Origin: Anaerococcus obesiensis ph10
Lineage (GTDB): Bacteria; Bacillota; Clostridia; Tissierellales; Peptoniphilaceae
Assembly: GCF_000311745.1 (NCBI RefSeq)
Contig: NZ_HE978531.1
Location: 862,345-926,344, forward strand
Direction: 5' to 3'
Length of the DNA stretch: 64,000 nucleotides
The notes under the pieces were generated by a model that was given only the letters and a program-made list of their open reading frames with translations, did no database searches and was not told the origin of the DNA. Of the stretch, positions 43,919-54,069 are shown piece after piece (the stretch's first letter is position 1; every line of letters starts with the position of its first letter). The translations under genes were made by a program, and so were the position numbers.

Positions 43919-45085
43919 TTAATTTTCATCAGCTGTTACTGTTGAATTAAATTTATATGTTCCATCTTTTATTTCCATCATTGATGCTGATTTGATTGGA
44001 TTATGATTTTCATTAAATTTAAATTTGCCGGTTATTCCATCAAATTCTATAGCTTTAATTTTTTCTATAATCTTATCACTTTCTTCGCTTTTCGCTTGTT
44101 CAATAGCTTGTTTTAATAAATAAATTGTATCGTATGACAAAGCAGAAAAAGCTGAAGGATCTTCTTTATTTTCTTCTTTATATTTTTTTACAAAATCTTT
44201 TACTCTTTGGTCATCACTATCTAAAGCAAAGTGATTTGAAAAACATGAGCCTTCTACCAATCCTAATTGAGATTTATCCATTACATTTACAACTCCATCC
44301 CAACCATCAGAACCAATAAATTTTGCATCAATTCCAGCATCTCTTGCTTGTGGAGCTATAAGAGCAACTTTTTCGTAATAATCCGGAACTAATAATACAT
44401 CTGGTTTTGCTTTTGCAATTTTTGTAAGTTGTGCCTTAAAATCATTGTCATTATCTCCATAAGATTCATCAGCAACTAAATCAAGTTTTAATTTGTCTAC
44501 TTCTTTTTTAAATTCATTAGCAATTCCATTTGAATAATCTGAAGAAGTATTTCTAAGGATAGCTACTTTTTTTGCTTTTTGATTTTCTGCTGCAAATTTT
44601 GCCAATAATTTTCCTTGATAAGGATCAGTAAAGCAAGTTCTAAATACATTATCCTTTCCTTCTGTAATATTTCCTTGAGTTCCTGTTGGTGTTATCATAG
44701 CAATTCCATCTTTTTTTGCAATTTCAGAAACTGCTAGAGCAGGTTTTGATGTAATAGGCCCTACAATTGCTGTTACTTTTTCTCCTTTTAATTTATTGTA
44801 TGCAGTTGTTGAATCTGTTATTTCTCCCTTATCATCATAAGAAATCCATTCAATTTTTTTGCCATTAATTCCACCATTTTTATTTATCTCATCAACAGCT
44901 AACAAAGCTCCTTTTTCTGATGAATTTCCATAATTTGAAACTGGACCAGTTTGTGGTATTATTGCTCCAATTTTAATTGTGTCAGAATTCTCAGATTTTT
45001 TATTTTCTCCATTTTTTGCTTGACATCCTGCAAATGCAAATATTGATGCAAAAGCTAAGGTCATTAATTTTTTTGTTTTTTTCAT
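43919..45085 (-). CDS. livK: Branched-chain amino-acid-binding lipoprotein LivK
   Basis: 388 residues from the ATG at 45085 (GGAGG 6 bases upstream; the GTG four codons earlier lies inside the ribosome binding site). Lipoprotein signal FASIFAFAGC; mature type-I periplasmic-binding fold with IKIGAIIPQTGPVSNYG and GSDGWDG. Delivers leucine, isoleucine or valine to LivHMGF. First gene of the operon. Confidence 0.93.
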   Translation of the reverse strand: MKKTKKLMTLAFASIFAFAGCQAKNGENKKSENSDTIKIGAIIPQTGPVSNYGNSSEKGALLAVDEINKNGGINGKKIEWISYDDKGEITDSTTAYNKLKGEKVTAIVGPITSKPALAVSEIAKKDGIAMITPTGTQGNITEGKDNVFRTCFTDPYQGKLLAKFAAENQKAKKVAILRNTSSDYSNGIANEFKKEVDKLKLDLVADESYGDNDNDFKAQLTKIAKAKPDVLLVPDYYEKVALIAPQARDAGIDAKFIGSDGWDGVVNVMDKSQLGLVEGSCFSNHFALDSDDQRVKDFVKKYKEENKEDPSAFSALSYDTIYLLKQAIEQAKSEESDKIIEKIKAIEFDGITGKFKFNENHNPIKSASMMEIKDGTYKFNSTVTADEN

Positions 45086-45147
45086 TTTTTCCTCCACATA
45101 TTTTTTTAATAATTAAGTATAAATAAAGATTAAAATTTATAATAATA

Positions 45148-45176
45148 ATTATGGCACAGGATTTTCATCTTGTCAA
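45148..45176 (-). promoter_or_regulatory. Promoter of livKHMGF
   Basis: Minus strand TTGACA (45171-45176), 17-base spacer, CATAAT (45148-45153). The leader to the ATG is about 60 bases; no terminator-antiterminator pair was seen. The remainder of the gap up to 45390 is AT-rich and empty. Confidence 0.7.
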
Positions 45177-45390
45177 ATGTTTTTTGCTTGATTATTTTAT
45201 TGTCTTTTTTTCAACGCTTATCTTGTTATTATTTTTTGATTTTTAAAATGAATATTTATTTATAATTTTATGCAAAGGTATATTTATTATTTATTTAATG
45301 TTAAATAATGCTTTATGGTTTATTTATGTGATTTTATTTTAAAATATTTATTTTACGATAGTTTACAAAGGTTACAATTTCGCACTTTTC

Positions 45391-45419
45391 TTGATATTTT
45401 TTATTTTTTCGCCTATAAT
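45391..45419 (+). promoter_or_regulatory. Promoter of the OatA-like gene
   Basis: TTGATA (45391-45396), 17-base spacer, TATAAT (45414-45419), 20 bases before the ATG. It shows that an apparent earlier in-frame start at 45391 cannot be used. Confidence 0.75.
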
Positions 45420-45438
45420 AAAATTCATTGGGGGACAC

Positions 45439-47361
45439 ATGAGAAAACAAAAACAAATTGATTCATTTACTTTTTTAAGAGCTATTTTTATTATTGCTAT
45501 TTCCATATTTCATTCATCAGTACAATTTCTTCCTGGTGGTTTTATGGCAGTAATTGGCTTTTTTGTAATGAGTGGATTTTTAATGATGAAAAAATTAAAT
45601 ACTATAGATGATTATGATTTTAATGAATTTAAATCAATTATTAAAAAAAGATTCAAAAAGCTATTGCCAAGTTTATATTTTGTTATAAGCCTATCTTTGG
45701 TTTTTGCTTTGATTTTTTCAAGAATAATATTTCATGATTCTATAAAATCATCTTTACCTACAGCCCTTTCTATTCAAAATTTATACCAAATTTTTAAGGG
45801 TGGTTCATATTTTACAAAAAATGGATATTTTGATATGTTTACACATTTTTGGTATATATCCATGCAAGTTCAATTTATCCTTATTTTCTACTTGGTAAAT
45901 TATTTGCTCAATAAATATAAGGAAAAATTTGAAAGTAAAAATGTAAAAATTTATGTTTTTGCTCTTATTTCTGCAATAAGTATTTTGTTGATGATTATTT
46001 TTTCTTTTGATAAAAATAATATTTCAAGAATTTATTATGGACCTGACGCTAGAATAAATGCTATTTTTATTGGAGCACTTGCTTATCTTTTGATAGATTA
46101 TTTTTCAAAAATTTTTGAATTTGCTAAGGAGAAAAATTTTTCTGAAAAATATATTTTGTATGCTCTTTTGTTTTTAACTTTGCTTGCTTACTTTTTTGTA
46201 AGGGGTGAAAACTTATATACTTACAGAATAATAATCCCAATCTACACTCTTATTCAAGCATTGTTAATTGGCGTGTTATACTCTTATGAAAAGGAAAATA
46301 AATTTGTAATAAATAAAAAAGAAATGGGAATTTTCAAAACTTTCCTTTATTATATAGGTCTTAGATCTTATTACATTTATTTGTGGCAATATATAATAAG
46401 CACTTTTCTTTCTTATGCTTTTGCCCACACAAGCAAAAGTAGGATTATAGCTTATATTTTGGAAATAATTATTGTTTTGATTTTATCAGAGCTAACTTAC
46501 GTTATTTTAAATAGAAAATTTGATTTTAAAAAATATTTTATTATCACATCTGCTCTTATTTTAGGATTAAATGCTTTGGCATTTTTTATTCCAAATCCTA
46601 AGGAAAAAGATATGAAAGAGCTTGAAAAAAGAATTAGTGAAAATCAAGATAATATAAAGAAAAACAATGAGAAATATGTAAAAGAACAAAAGAAAAAAGA
46701 GAATAAAGAAAATTTAGAAAAATCTAAAAATCAGCTTTCAAACGAAAATAAAGAAACAGAGCCAAAGCAAAATGAAAGTAACAAAGAAGATGAAAATAAA
46801 AATAAAGAAGAAAATAAAGAGCCTGCTTTTGAAAAGAAAGCTTATGATGATTTCAACTTTACCGATAAGGAAAAAGAATTTTTAAAAAATACTTCTATTA
46901 CTGCTGTTGGCGATTCTGTTTTGATTAATATTGATCCTTTTTTGAGAGAATTTAATCCAAATCTTTACCTTGATGGAGAAGTTGGCAGACAAATGACCGA
47001 TGGTCCAAAAGTATTGCAGGATATAAAAAATAAAAACGGCCTTGGCAATATTGTTCTTGTAAGCCTTGGTTCTAACGGAACTTTAAGCGAGCAAAACATG
47101 GTAGATATTTTAAATATTTCTGAAGGAAGAAAAGTTTATTTTGTAAATACTGTAAATAGTCAATCTTGGGAGATGACTATTAATTCTAAAATCAAAAAAT
47201 TCTGCGATGAAAACCAAAATGCCTACATGGTTGATTGGTATAAATTTGCAAAGGAAAAAGCAAATTTATTTGCAAAAGATATGGTTCATCCAGAAGTTGA
47301 AGGTGCAAAAGCTTATAGAAATCTAATTGAAAGAGAAATAATAAATTCTTTTGCTAAGTAA
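45439..47361 (+). CDS. OatA-like peptidoglycan O-acetyltransferase
   Basis: 640 residues from the ATG at 45439 (GGGGGA site, after the promoter). Residues about 5-400 are an acyltransferase-3 membrane domain (FLRAIFIIAISIFHS, FFVMSGFLM, about ten helices). A highly charged Lys/Glu/Asn linker (about 405-475) leads to an extracytoplasmic SGNH hydrolase domain (about 490-640) with block I GDSV, block III GSNG and block V DMVHP (Asp-x-x-His). Transfers acetyl groups to wall sugars, usually giving lysozyme resistance. Confidence 0.9.
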   Translation: MRKQKQIDSFTFLRAIFIIAISIFHSSVQFLPGGFMAVIGFFVMSGFLMMKKLNTIDDYDFNEFKSIIKKRFKKLLPSLYFVISLSLVFALIFSRIIFHDSIKSSLPTALSIQNLYQIFKGGSYFTKNGYFDMFTHFWYISMQVQFILIFYLVNYLLNKYKEKFESKNVKIYVFALISAISILLMIIFSFDKNNISRIYYGPDARINAIFIGALAYLLIDYFSKIFEFAKEKNFSEKYILYALLFLTLLAYFFVRGENLYTYRIIIPIYTLIQALLIGVLYSYEKENKFVINKKEMGIFKTFLYYIGLRSYYIYLWQYIISTFLSYAFAHTSKSRIIAYILEIIIVLILSELTYVILNRKFDFKKYFIITSALILGLNALAFFIPNPKEKDMKELEKRISENQDNIKKNNEKYVKEQKKKENKENLEKSKNQLSNENKETEPKQNESNKEDENKNKEENKEPAFEKKAYDDFNFTDKEKEFLKNTSITAVGDSVLINIDPFLREFNPNLYLDGEVGRQMTDGPKVLQDIKNKNGLGNIVLVSLGSNGTLSEQNMVDILNISEGRKVYFVNTVNSQSWEMTINSKIKKFCDENQNAYMVDWYKFAKEKANLFAKDMVHPEVEGAKAYRNLIEREIINSFAK

Positions 47362-47381
47362 CAATTAAATAATGTAGATCT

Positions 47382-47428
47382 AAAAGCGTAGAAGTCTTAG
47401 ATGACTTTCTTCGCTTTTATTTTTTTGA
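47382..47428 (+). terminator. Terminator of the OatA-like gene
   Basis: AAAAGCG...GTC / GAC...CGCTTTT hairpin followed by a T-rich run (AT7). Confidence 0.75.
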
Positions 47429-47556
47429 AAATTTTCATTTTAAAATCTCTATACTTTTTTAATAAAAAAATTATTTGAAATAATTTACAAATTTAAAATG
47501 GACTTTATCAATAGCCTAAGAATATTTTTGTCGTATAATAGCAAATGAGGTGAATT

Positions 47557-48465
47557 ATGATAGATTATTTAAAAGAAATAAATTTAGATCAAAATTTAAT
47601 AGATAAAATAATAGAATTTAGAAAAGCAAATATAGATGAAGAAGACAAGGATAGGATTGTTAAACCAGAATTTAAATATTATGGAGAAGATGTTTTGAAA
47701 AAAGCAATCACTGCTATTCTTTCTGGAAAAAATATTTTACTTTCTGGCCCAAAAGCTACAGGAAAAAATGTTCTTGCTCAAAATCTTTCTTATATTTTTA
47801 ATCGTCCATCATGGGATATTTCTTTTCATGTAAATACTGATTACAATTCCTTGGTTGGAGCCGACACTTTTAAAGACGGAAAAGTTGTTTTTAGAAAGGG
47901 TCCTGTTTATGAATGTGCAAAAAAAGGTGGATTTGGAGTTTTAGATGAAATAAATATGGCAAAAAATGAAGCGATTTCTGTCCTTCATGCAAGCTTAGAC
48001 CACAGACGTGTTATTGATATCCCAGGCTATGACAAAATAAAACTTGACGATAAGACAAGATTTATTGCAACAATGAATTATGGTTATGTTGGAACAAGAG
48101 AAGTAAATGAGGCACTTGCATCAAGATTTATGGTTATAAATATGCCAAATATTACGAGAGAAAATTTAAAACATTTACTAAAGGATAAATTTCCAAAATT
48201 AAAGGAAAAATATATGAATACTTTTATAGACATTTTTGAATCTCTCCAAGAAAAAAGTGAAAATTCAGAAATTTCTACAAAATCAGTCGACCTTAGGGGA
48301 CTAATTTCTGCAATTGAAACTATGGAAATTGGACTTAATCCATATGATGCAATTGAAATGGGACTTATCAATAAATCTTTTGATGAATTTGAAAGAGAGC
48401 TTGTAAGAGATAGCGTTGACTCAAAACTTCCAAAAGAAATCAAAGAGAGTGTATTTGATGACTGA
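47557..48465 (+). CDS. MoxR-family AAA+ ATPase
   Basis: 302 residues. Walker A region GPKATGKNVL has Asn where Ser/Thr usually follows the Lys; Walker B GGFGVLDEIN; sensor ATMNYGYVG; arginine-finger region EALASRF. MoxR ATPases act as chaperones that, with a VWA partner, insert metals or activate enzyme complexes. A TATAAT lies at 47534-47539. The stop overlaps the VWA gene by 8 bases. Confidence 0.9.
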   Translation: MIDYLKEINLDQNLIDKIIEFRKANIDEEDKDRIVKPEFKYYGEDVLKKAITAILSGKNILLSGPKATGKNVLAQNLSYIFNRPSWDISFHVNTDYNSLVGADTFKDGKVVFRKGPVYECAKKGGFGVLDEINMAKNEAISVLHASLDHRRVIDIPGYDKIKLDDKTRFIATMNYGYVGTREVNEALASRFMVINMPNITRENLKHLLKDKFPKLKEKYMNTFIDIFESLQEKSENSEISTKSVDLRGLISAIETMEIGLNPYDAIEMGLINKSFDEFERELVRDSVDSKLPKEIKESVFDD

Positions 48466-50185
48466 TACTTTTGAAAAGTTAAGGGCTATGAATGTGATTT
48501 GGGATTTTGCTGATGATTATAAAATTTTTCCAAAATCCTACTATCCCATGGATAAAAATTACAAAAATATAATTGAAGGATACAAGTTTAAAAATTTTAG
48601 GCTTGATTTATTTTCTTCATTTTTTTCTTATTTAAAAAAAGACAACCCTTTTTTTGAAGAATTTAAGGCAATCACCCTTCTTTTGTTGGAAGATTTAGCC
48701 TACAGAAAATTAGAAAAAACTAATCTTGTAATAAAAGATTTAAGAAAATCTTACGCCAAAAAAATTCTCGACAAATACCAATACAAAAAAGAAACCGACA
48801 ATGTTTCCGAACAAATTGAAAAGGCCTACTATGGGAAAATTTTTAATAAACCCATAACAGAAGCTAAACTTGTAAGAGATTTTTATGCTGAACTTTTTTC
48901 TATTGATACCTATAAATCAAGTGAAATAATTGACAAACTTAATGAACTTTTTAAAAAATATTTTCTTTTTGAAAGATTTGACCAATACAACGAACTTTTT
49001 GATCAAATGGTAAAGGAAGAAAAACCTAAAAATTTTGACCATGATGATTTGGAAGATGCTGATATTGAAAAAAATATTGAAGACCAATTTCAAATCCAAT
49101 CTGCAGAATTTAATGGTTATATTTATTTCGAAGAAAAAAAAGAAGATATGAACAAGGATATATTTATCTTTGAAAAATCCGATAAGGAAAAAGAAAAAAG
49201 AGAAGATTCCTTTATAGAGGATTTTTATGGAAAACTTTCTATAAGCAAAAAAAGACAAGAACTTTTGGAAAAAGAACTTGCCAAGGGTATCCATAAGTCA
49301 AAAAAATTATATTTTACCAAGGGAGAATACACCGATTCTCCAAATGCAAAATTCAATCAGAAAGTCAGAAAAAAACAAAAGGAAAAAACAAAAGAATATA
49401 TTGAAAATAATCTTTCAATAAACAACAGAGCTGTAAATGAGCTTACAAGAACTATAGAAAATTCTTTGGCAAATCACGAAGAAGATGAACTTTACAGAAA
49501 AAATTATGGACTTTTAGATTCTGTTAATGTTTGGAGAGCTCCTGTATTAAATGAATCCAAAGTGTTTTTTTCAAATAACAAAGACCCAAAACCAAAATTT
49601 CAAATGGATTTACTAATTGATGGATCAGCAAGCCAAATTCAAAGGCAAAATCTCGTAGCAAACCAGGCTTTTATAATTGCAAATGCCATGGATAAGGTAA
49701 ATATTCCAATAAGAGTTTCTTCATTTTCTACTTTGAGAGATTATACAGTTTTTAATATGTACAGAGATTTTAAAGACAAGGGCAATAATGAAAGTATTTA
49801 TAATTTTTTCGCTTCCGGTGCAAACAGAGATGGACTTGCCTTTAAAACAATCCACAAATTAATCAATGAAGATAAAAATGAAAGCGTAAGAAAAATTTTA
49901 ATAATTTTATCAGACGGTCGCCCAAACGATGAAAAACACAATATAAATACAGTAAACGCAAAAATCAAAGATCAATATATAGACAAAAAGGCGGTTGATG
50001 ATACTGCAAAAGAAATAAGAGCATTAAAAAGCGATGGAATCCAAGTTTTGGGAGTTTTTACTGGAGAAGATGAAGATATAGAAAATGCAAAATTAATCTA
50101 TGGAGCAGATTTTTGTAGGATAAAAAATTTAGACAATTTCTCCAAAATTGTTTCAATTTATATGAAAAATTTAATAGCAAATTAA
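48458..50185 (+). CDS. VWA-domain protein, partner of the MoxR ATPase
   Basis: 575 residues from the ATG at 48458, which overlaps the MoxR stop; an in-frame ATG 14 codons upstream lies deep in the ATPase gene. The first 380 residues are charged and helical without a recognised domain. The C-terminal 190 residues are a von Willebrand A domain with the MIDAS motif D-G-S-A-S, a TLRD loop and ILSDGRPND. Resembles the NorD/CbbO/CobT-like partners of NorQ/MoxR ATPases. The client enzyme is not visible nearby. Confidence 0.85.
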   Translation: MTDTFEKLRAMNVIWDFADDYKIFPKSYYPMDKNYKNIIEGYKFKNFRLDLFSSFFSYLKKDNPFFEEFKAITLLLLEDLAYRKLEKTNLVIKDLRKSYAKKILDKYQYKKETDNVSEQIEKAYYGKIFNKPITEAKLVRDFYAELFSIDTYKSSEIIDKLNELFKKYFLFERFDQYNELFDQMVKEEKPKNFDHDDLEDADIEKNIEDQFQIQSAEFNGYIYFEEKKEDMNKDIFIFEKSDKEKEKREDSFIEDFYGKLSISKKRQELLEKELAKGIHKSKKLYFTKGEYTDSPNAKFNQKVRKKQKEKTKEYIENNLSINNRAVNELTRTIENSLANHEEDELYRKNYGLLDSVNVWRAPVLNESKVFFSNNKDPKPKFQMDLLIDGSASQIQRQNLVANQAFIIANAMDKVNIPIRVSSFSTLRDYTVFNMYRDFKDKGNNESIYNFFASGANRDGLAFKTIHKLINEDKNESVRKILIILSDGRPNDEKHNINTVNAKIKDQYIDKKAVDDTAKEIRALKSDGIQVLGVFTGEDEDIENAKLIYGADFCRIKNLDNFSKIVSIYMKNLIAN

Positions 50186-50189
50186 AATT

Positions 50190-50242
50190 GGCTGGCAAAA
50201 AATTATAAACTATAATAATTTATAATTTTTACCAGCCTTTTA
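50190..50242. terminator. Bidirectional terminator between VWA gene and murJ
   Basis: GGCTGG...TTATAAA / TTTATAA...CCAGCC long hairpin with T-rich flanks. Confidence 0.85.
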
Positions 50243-50251
50243 AATTATTTT

Positions 50252-51778
50252 TTATTTTTTCTTAGAAAATTTATGGTAAAGACGATTTACCATTTTCATA
50301 ACTTCAGGAATTCTTGCAAATAAAATTGTAAGCGCATAAAATATTGCTGCTATTATTATTGCAATAAACATAGCCAGAAGATATGACAATTTCCCACTCA
50401 AATTTCCATAAATTGCACTTGCAATTAGTCCCATTAAAATTGATAAAACTGTAATTTTTATCAAAGATTTTAAAGAACTTTTAAAATTAATTCTTCCAAA
50501 ATTTTTCCTAAATTTTATTAACATCATAATTGCACCAGCCGCAGCAGAAATTGCAGTTGCTAGGGCAAGACCTTGAATGTCAAAAAATTGTATCAATATA
50601 AAATTCAATATTACATTTATTATTTGTTGGATAACTACAATTATTACTGGCGATTTTGAATCTCCAACTGCATAAAATCCCTTGTCGATTACATCAGAAA
50701 ATGATTGAAAAATAACAAATGGCGCATAGGCAATTAGCATGGATGCTGTAACTACTACAGATTTATTATCAAAAGCTCCCCTTTGATAAACCAATTTTAT
50801 TATTGGCTCTGCCAAAGACATCATTCCAATTGTTGCTGGTATTACCAAAAGCATAGTCAAAACTATAGCTGAATTTATTTGAATTTTCATATTTTCTATA
50901 TCGCCTTTTTGTCCCAAATGTGAAATGGTAGGAAATATTGAAGTTGTAACTGAAACTGTTATTACTCCTGTAATCAGTGCCAAAAGTGTTTTTGAATATC
51001 TCAAAAATGATATTGATGCATTTCCAAAAAAGTATGATGCCATAGAATTATCTACTGTAAGAGCTATCTCTCCTGCAGCTGATGAAACTATAACAGGAAT
51101 TGCAATCATAATTAAAGATTTAATATATTTATTGTGAATATCTATTTTTTTCTTGTATTTATATCCATGCTCCCTATTTGCCTTAGGAAACATTATATAT
51201 TGCAAAACATTTCCCAACAAACAACCTATAGCAAGTAGGTAAGGATTTTTGGCAAGTCCACTTATAATTGTAAATGTAATTATAATTATATTCATAATCA
51301 AGCCAGTTACAGCTGGAATAAAAAAATTGCCTTTTAAATTTAAATATCCCCTAAAAACAGCTGAATATAAATATGCAAATATTGCAAACATTATAATTCT
51401 TGTAAAAACTATGGCAGTATGTAAAAGTTCGCCTTTTAAATCTGGTGAAAATAATTTACAAAATGCTCCAGCAAAAATAAAACCAAAAATAACTGCTAAA
51501 AGACCAAATACCATCAAGATATTAAAAATATTTGATGTGAATTCTTCAGCAACCTCTTCGCCTTCTTCATTTTTTGCCTTGGTATAAATTGGAATAAAAC
51601 CATAAATGATACCCGACGCAACAAAATTTGCTATTACTACAGGAAGAGTATTAGCAACAGCATAAATTGCAACTATATCCCCCGCTCCATAAAAATAAGC
51701 CATAACAGATTCTCTCAAAAATCCAAAAACTTTAGAAAGAATTGTTACAAGCATTAACATAAAAGCAGTTTGTCCCAT
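50252..51778 (-). CDS. murJ: Lipid II flippase MurJ
   Basis: 508 residues, about 14 membrane segments, MVF-superfamily opening KVFGFLRESVMAYFYGAG, and the QRGAFD motif. Flips lipid-linked peptidoglycan precursor across the membrane. The start follows GAGG. The 213-base gap upstream (51779-51991) holds the M15 gene's terminator and nothing else. Confidence 0.93.
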   Translation of the reverse strand: MGQTAFMLMLVTILSKVFGFLRESVMAYFYGAGDIVAIYAVANTLPVVIANFVASGIIYGFIPIYTKAKNEEGEEVAEEFTSNIFNILMVFGLLAVIFGFIFAGAFCKLFSPDLKGELLHTAIVFTRIIMFAIFAYLYSAVFRGYLNLKGNFFIPAVTGLIMNIIIITFTIISGLAKNPYLLAIGCLLGNVLQYIMFPKANREHGYKYKKKIDIHNKYIKSLIMIAIPVIVSSAAGEIALTVDNSMASYFFGNASISFLRYSKTLLALITGVITVSVTTSIFPTISHLGQKGDIENMKIQINSAIVLTMLLVIPATIGMMSLAEPIIKLVYQRGAFDNKSVVVTASMLIAYAPFVIFQSFSDVIDKGFYAVGDSKSPVIIVVIQQIINVILNFILIQFFDIQGLALATAISAAAGAIMMLIKFRKNFGRINFKSSLKSLIKITVLSILMGLIASAIYGNLSGKLSYLLAMFIAIIIAAIFYALTILFARIPEVMKMVNRLYHKFSKKK

Positions 51779-51944
51779 AATTACCTCTCTTTTTTAATTT
51801 ATAAATTTTATTATATCTGTAAAAAATCTTCTTTCAATGGATAAATTTATCCATAAATAAGTCTATTATCTTAGAAAATTTTACGATAATTTTATAAACT
51901 CTTTATTTTTCTTTAATCTTATTTATTGTTTAAAAAAATTAAAA

Positions 51945-51983
51945 ATAAAAATAAGCACAAGAAATAAAGCTATCACTTGTGCT
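51945..51983 (-). terminator. Terminator of the M15 peptidase gene
   Basis: AGCACAAG/CTTGTGCT hairpin followed on the minus strand by TATTTTTATTTTT. Confidence 0.8.
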
Positions 51984-51991
51984 ATAATTTA

Positions 51992-52999
51992 TTATTTTAT
52001 TTTCAAGTATTCTTCCAAAGAAAGATCGTTCTCATACATAGATTTTGCATTTTCTACACCAACATATCTAAATTCCCAGCACCTTTCTTTTTTGCCAGTA
52101 ATTTCTTCTTTTTCTTTGGTGTATCTTTGAATAAATCCATATTTATAAGAATTTTCCTTTAGCCACTTATATTCATTTGTATCTTTAAATTTATCTGAAT
52201 ATTTTGTTTGGTCAGTATAAAAATCAAAACTTGTTCCTGTTTGGTGGTCACTTGTATAAGGCAAATCAGCATCAGGATTATTTTGATCTACCAATTTTTC
52301 TTCACTTTGTCCCATCCTAAAATCAGATGCAATTTTTATATCCAAGCCTTCTCTTTGCATATCAATAAGCATAGTATCAAAAGCTTTTTTGCTTGTAGAA
52401 TCAACGCCAGGATTAAAATCTTTAGGCAAAGGATTTGATTCATTTACAAAAACAACTCCCTTCACTACACTAATATTTTCGCTATCTTTAAGCTTTCCAA
52501 GACCATATTTATTTACATAATAAAATTCATCATTAATTTTAATTTTTGAAAAAGAATTTTCTGTACCAAAATATTCTATGTATTGGTTATTATTAATGCT
52601 TACATCAGTTTTTGTAAAATCGCTTGGTTCTTGGTAGCAATATTGACTTTTAAGAGATTTGACATAGGATTTCATAGTATCACTATATCCATCATCATCA
52701 ATTTTTTCCCCATCACTAATTACTACATTTTCAAAACCAATAGGAGTTGCTACTTGAGTTTTTGCATTTTTTAGTTCTTCTTTAAGCACTTCATTTTCTT
52801 GTTTTTTATTAGCTTGGGCATATCTGTTTTCTATTGGTTTTCTAATTTGAAAATCATCACTACTTTTTTTAAAATCTATATTCAAAGCTCCTGTTATCAA
52901 AAGAGCACAAATTCCAACTTTTATTAAATTATTTCTTCTTTTTATTTTTCTTTCTTTTACCTTTTTACGTCTTAAATCTCTAATACTTTTGTTTGCCAT
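51992..52999 (-). CDS. M15-family (VanY/LdcB-like) D-Ala-D-Ala carboxypeptidase, altered zinc motif
   Basis: 335 residues: basic N-terminus, one membrane anchor (about 26-43), a variable stalk with a coiled stretch, then the M15 domain from about residue 185. The first zinc motif S-D-H-Q-T-G-T-S-F-D supplies His252 and Asp259. The second motif, normally E-x-W-H followed by R-Y-V, reads R-C-W-E-F-R-Y-V, with Glu309 at the place of the third zinc ligand His. It may be a zinc enzyme with a Glu ligand or an inactive wall-binding homologue. Confidence 0.85.
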   Translation of the reverse strand: MANKSIRDLRRKKVKERKIKRRNNLIKVGICALLITGALNIDFKKSSDDFQIRKPIENRYAQANKKQENEVLKEELKNAKTQVATPIGFENVVISDGEKIDDDGYSDTMKSYVKSLKSQYCYQEPSDFTKTDVSINNNQYIEYFGTENSFSKIKINDEFYYVNKYGLGKLKDSENISVVKGVVFVNESNPLPKDFNPGVDSTSKKAFDTMLIDMQREGLDIKIASDFRMGQSEEKLVDQNNPDADLPYTSDHQTGTSFDFYTDQTKYSDKFKDTNEYKWLKENSYKYGFIQRYTKEKEEITGKKERCWEFRYVGVENAKSMYENDLSLEEYLKIK

Positions 53000-53193
53000 T
53001 TTTAGTTTTCTTCCTTAAATCTATTTCAATATAACTAAATTTACGTCTGTGGGATAGTTTGTAAAATCATATAAATGTATTTCAATCTATAATAAAAGAC
53101 TTTACAAAACTTTTTAATATTTTCTTAACTCCATTATAACACAAGTATAAAAAAATATGTATAGTATAAATGATTTTTTTTGTAAAATATTAG

Positions 53194-53239
53194 AAAAAAA
53201 TCGCTAAAAATTAATTTTTTTAATTTTAGCGATTTTTTT
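53194..53239 (-). terminator. Terminator after murI
   Basis: AAAAATCGCTAAAA...TTTTAGCGATTTTT symmetrical hairpin. The rest of the 320-base gap 53000-53319 is AT-rich without a gene. Confidence 0.8.
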
Positions 53240-53319
53240 AATACATTTTTATAAAATTTTTTACTCTTTTTTAAAACCTTATAAGTTTTTATAATAAATT
53301 TTTTAAGCTAATTAATTAA

Positions 53320-54069
53320 CTATAAACTAGCTTTTTGGATTTTAATTTTTTCTCCCATTATTTTATTTGTCATTTTTTGAGAAATTTCATTTACATCTGT
53401 CATATATATTTCTATATATTTTTTTTCGGTCTCATCAAATTTTATATTTTTTGCCAAAACCTTAGCAGGGTCAATAATATTTGCTTTGTAGTTTAAATTT
53501 TTAAAAATTTCATCTTCTACTATAGGATAGTGGGTACAACCTAAAACTATATTTTCAATTTTTTTCTCATTTGCAAGTTCTAAATAATCTTTTAAAGCCT
53601 TATCCACCTCATCTCCACTTACTATTCCTTTTTCTATAAGGGAAACAAGTAATGGACAAGCTTTTTCAAAAACTTTTTTATTAGAAATTTTTTCAATTTT
53701 AATTTTATAAGTATGTTGTAAGCACGTTGCCTTTGTAGCCATAACAAAAATATCCCCTTCACATTCTAAGGATTTTTTTATTGCTTGGTCTGTAATTGAA
53801 ATAAATTTTTTATCAAATTCTTTTCTAAGATATTCTATTGCAACAGTAGAAATTGTATTACAAGCTATCACAAAAAAGTCAATATCTTTCTTTAATAAAA
53901 ATTTTACTATTTTTTTTGAAAGCTCAATTATTTCTTCATTTGACTTATCTCCATAAGGAACATTTTTATTATCTCCAAGGTAAAAATAATTTGCCTTGTG
54001 TTTTTTAGACAATTCTTTAAGAACAGTAAGTCCTCCAAGTCCTGAATCAAATACACCAATATTAGTCAT
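53320..54069 (-). CDS. murI: Glutamate racemase
   Basis: 249 residues with DSGLGGLTVLKEL, the catalytic Cys motifs IACNT and LGCTHYPI, and GDNKNVPYGDK. Makes D-glutamate for peptidoglycan. Overlaps ispE by 8 bases. Confidence 0.95.
   Translation of the reverse strand: MTNIGVFDSGLGGLTVLKELSKKHKANYFYLGDNKNVPYGDKSNEEIIELSKKIVKFLLKKDIDFFVIACNTISTVAIEYLRKEFDKKFISITDQAIKKSLECEGDIFVMATKATCLQHTYKIKIEKISNKKVFEKACPLLVSLIEKGIVSGDEVDKALKDYLELANEKKIENIVLGCTHYPIVEDEIFKNLNYKANIIDPAKVLAKNIKFDETEKKYIEIYMTDVNEISQKMTNKIMGEKIKIQKASL

Noticed and set aside
48917-49294. Phe/Lys-rich minus-strand open frame inside the VWA gene
   Set aside because: A shadow of the plus-strand gene; homopolymer-like composition and no start site.
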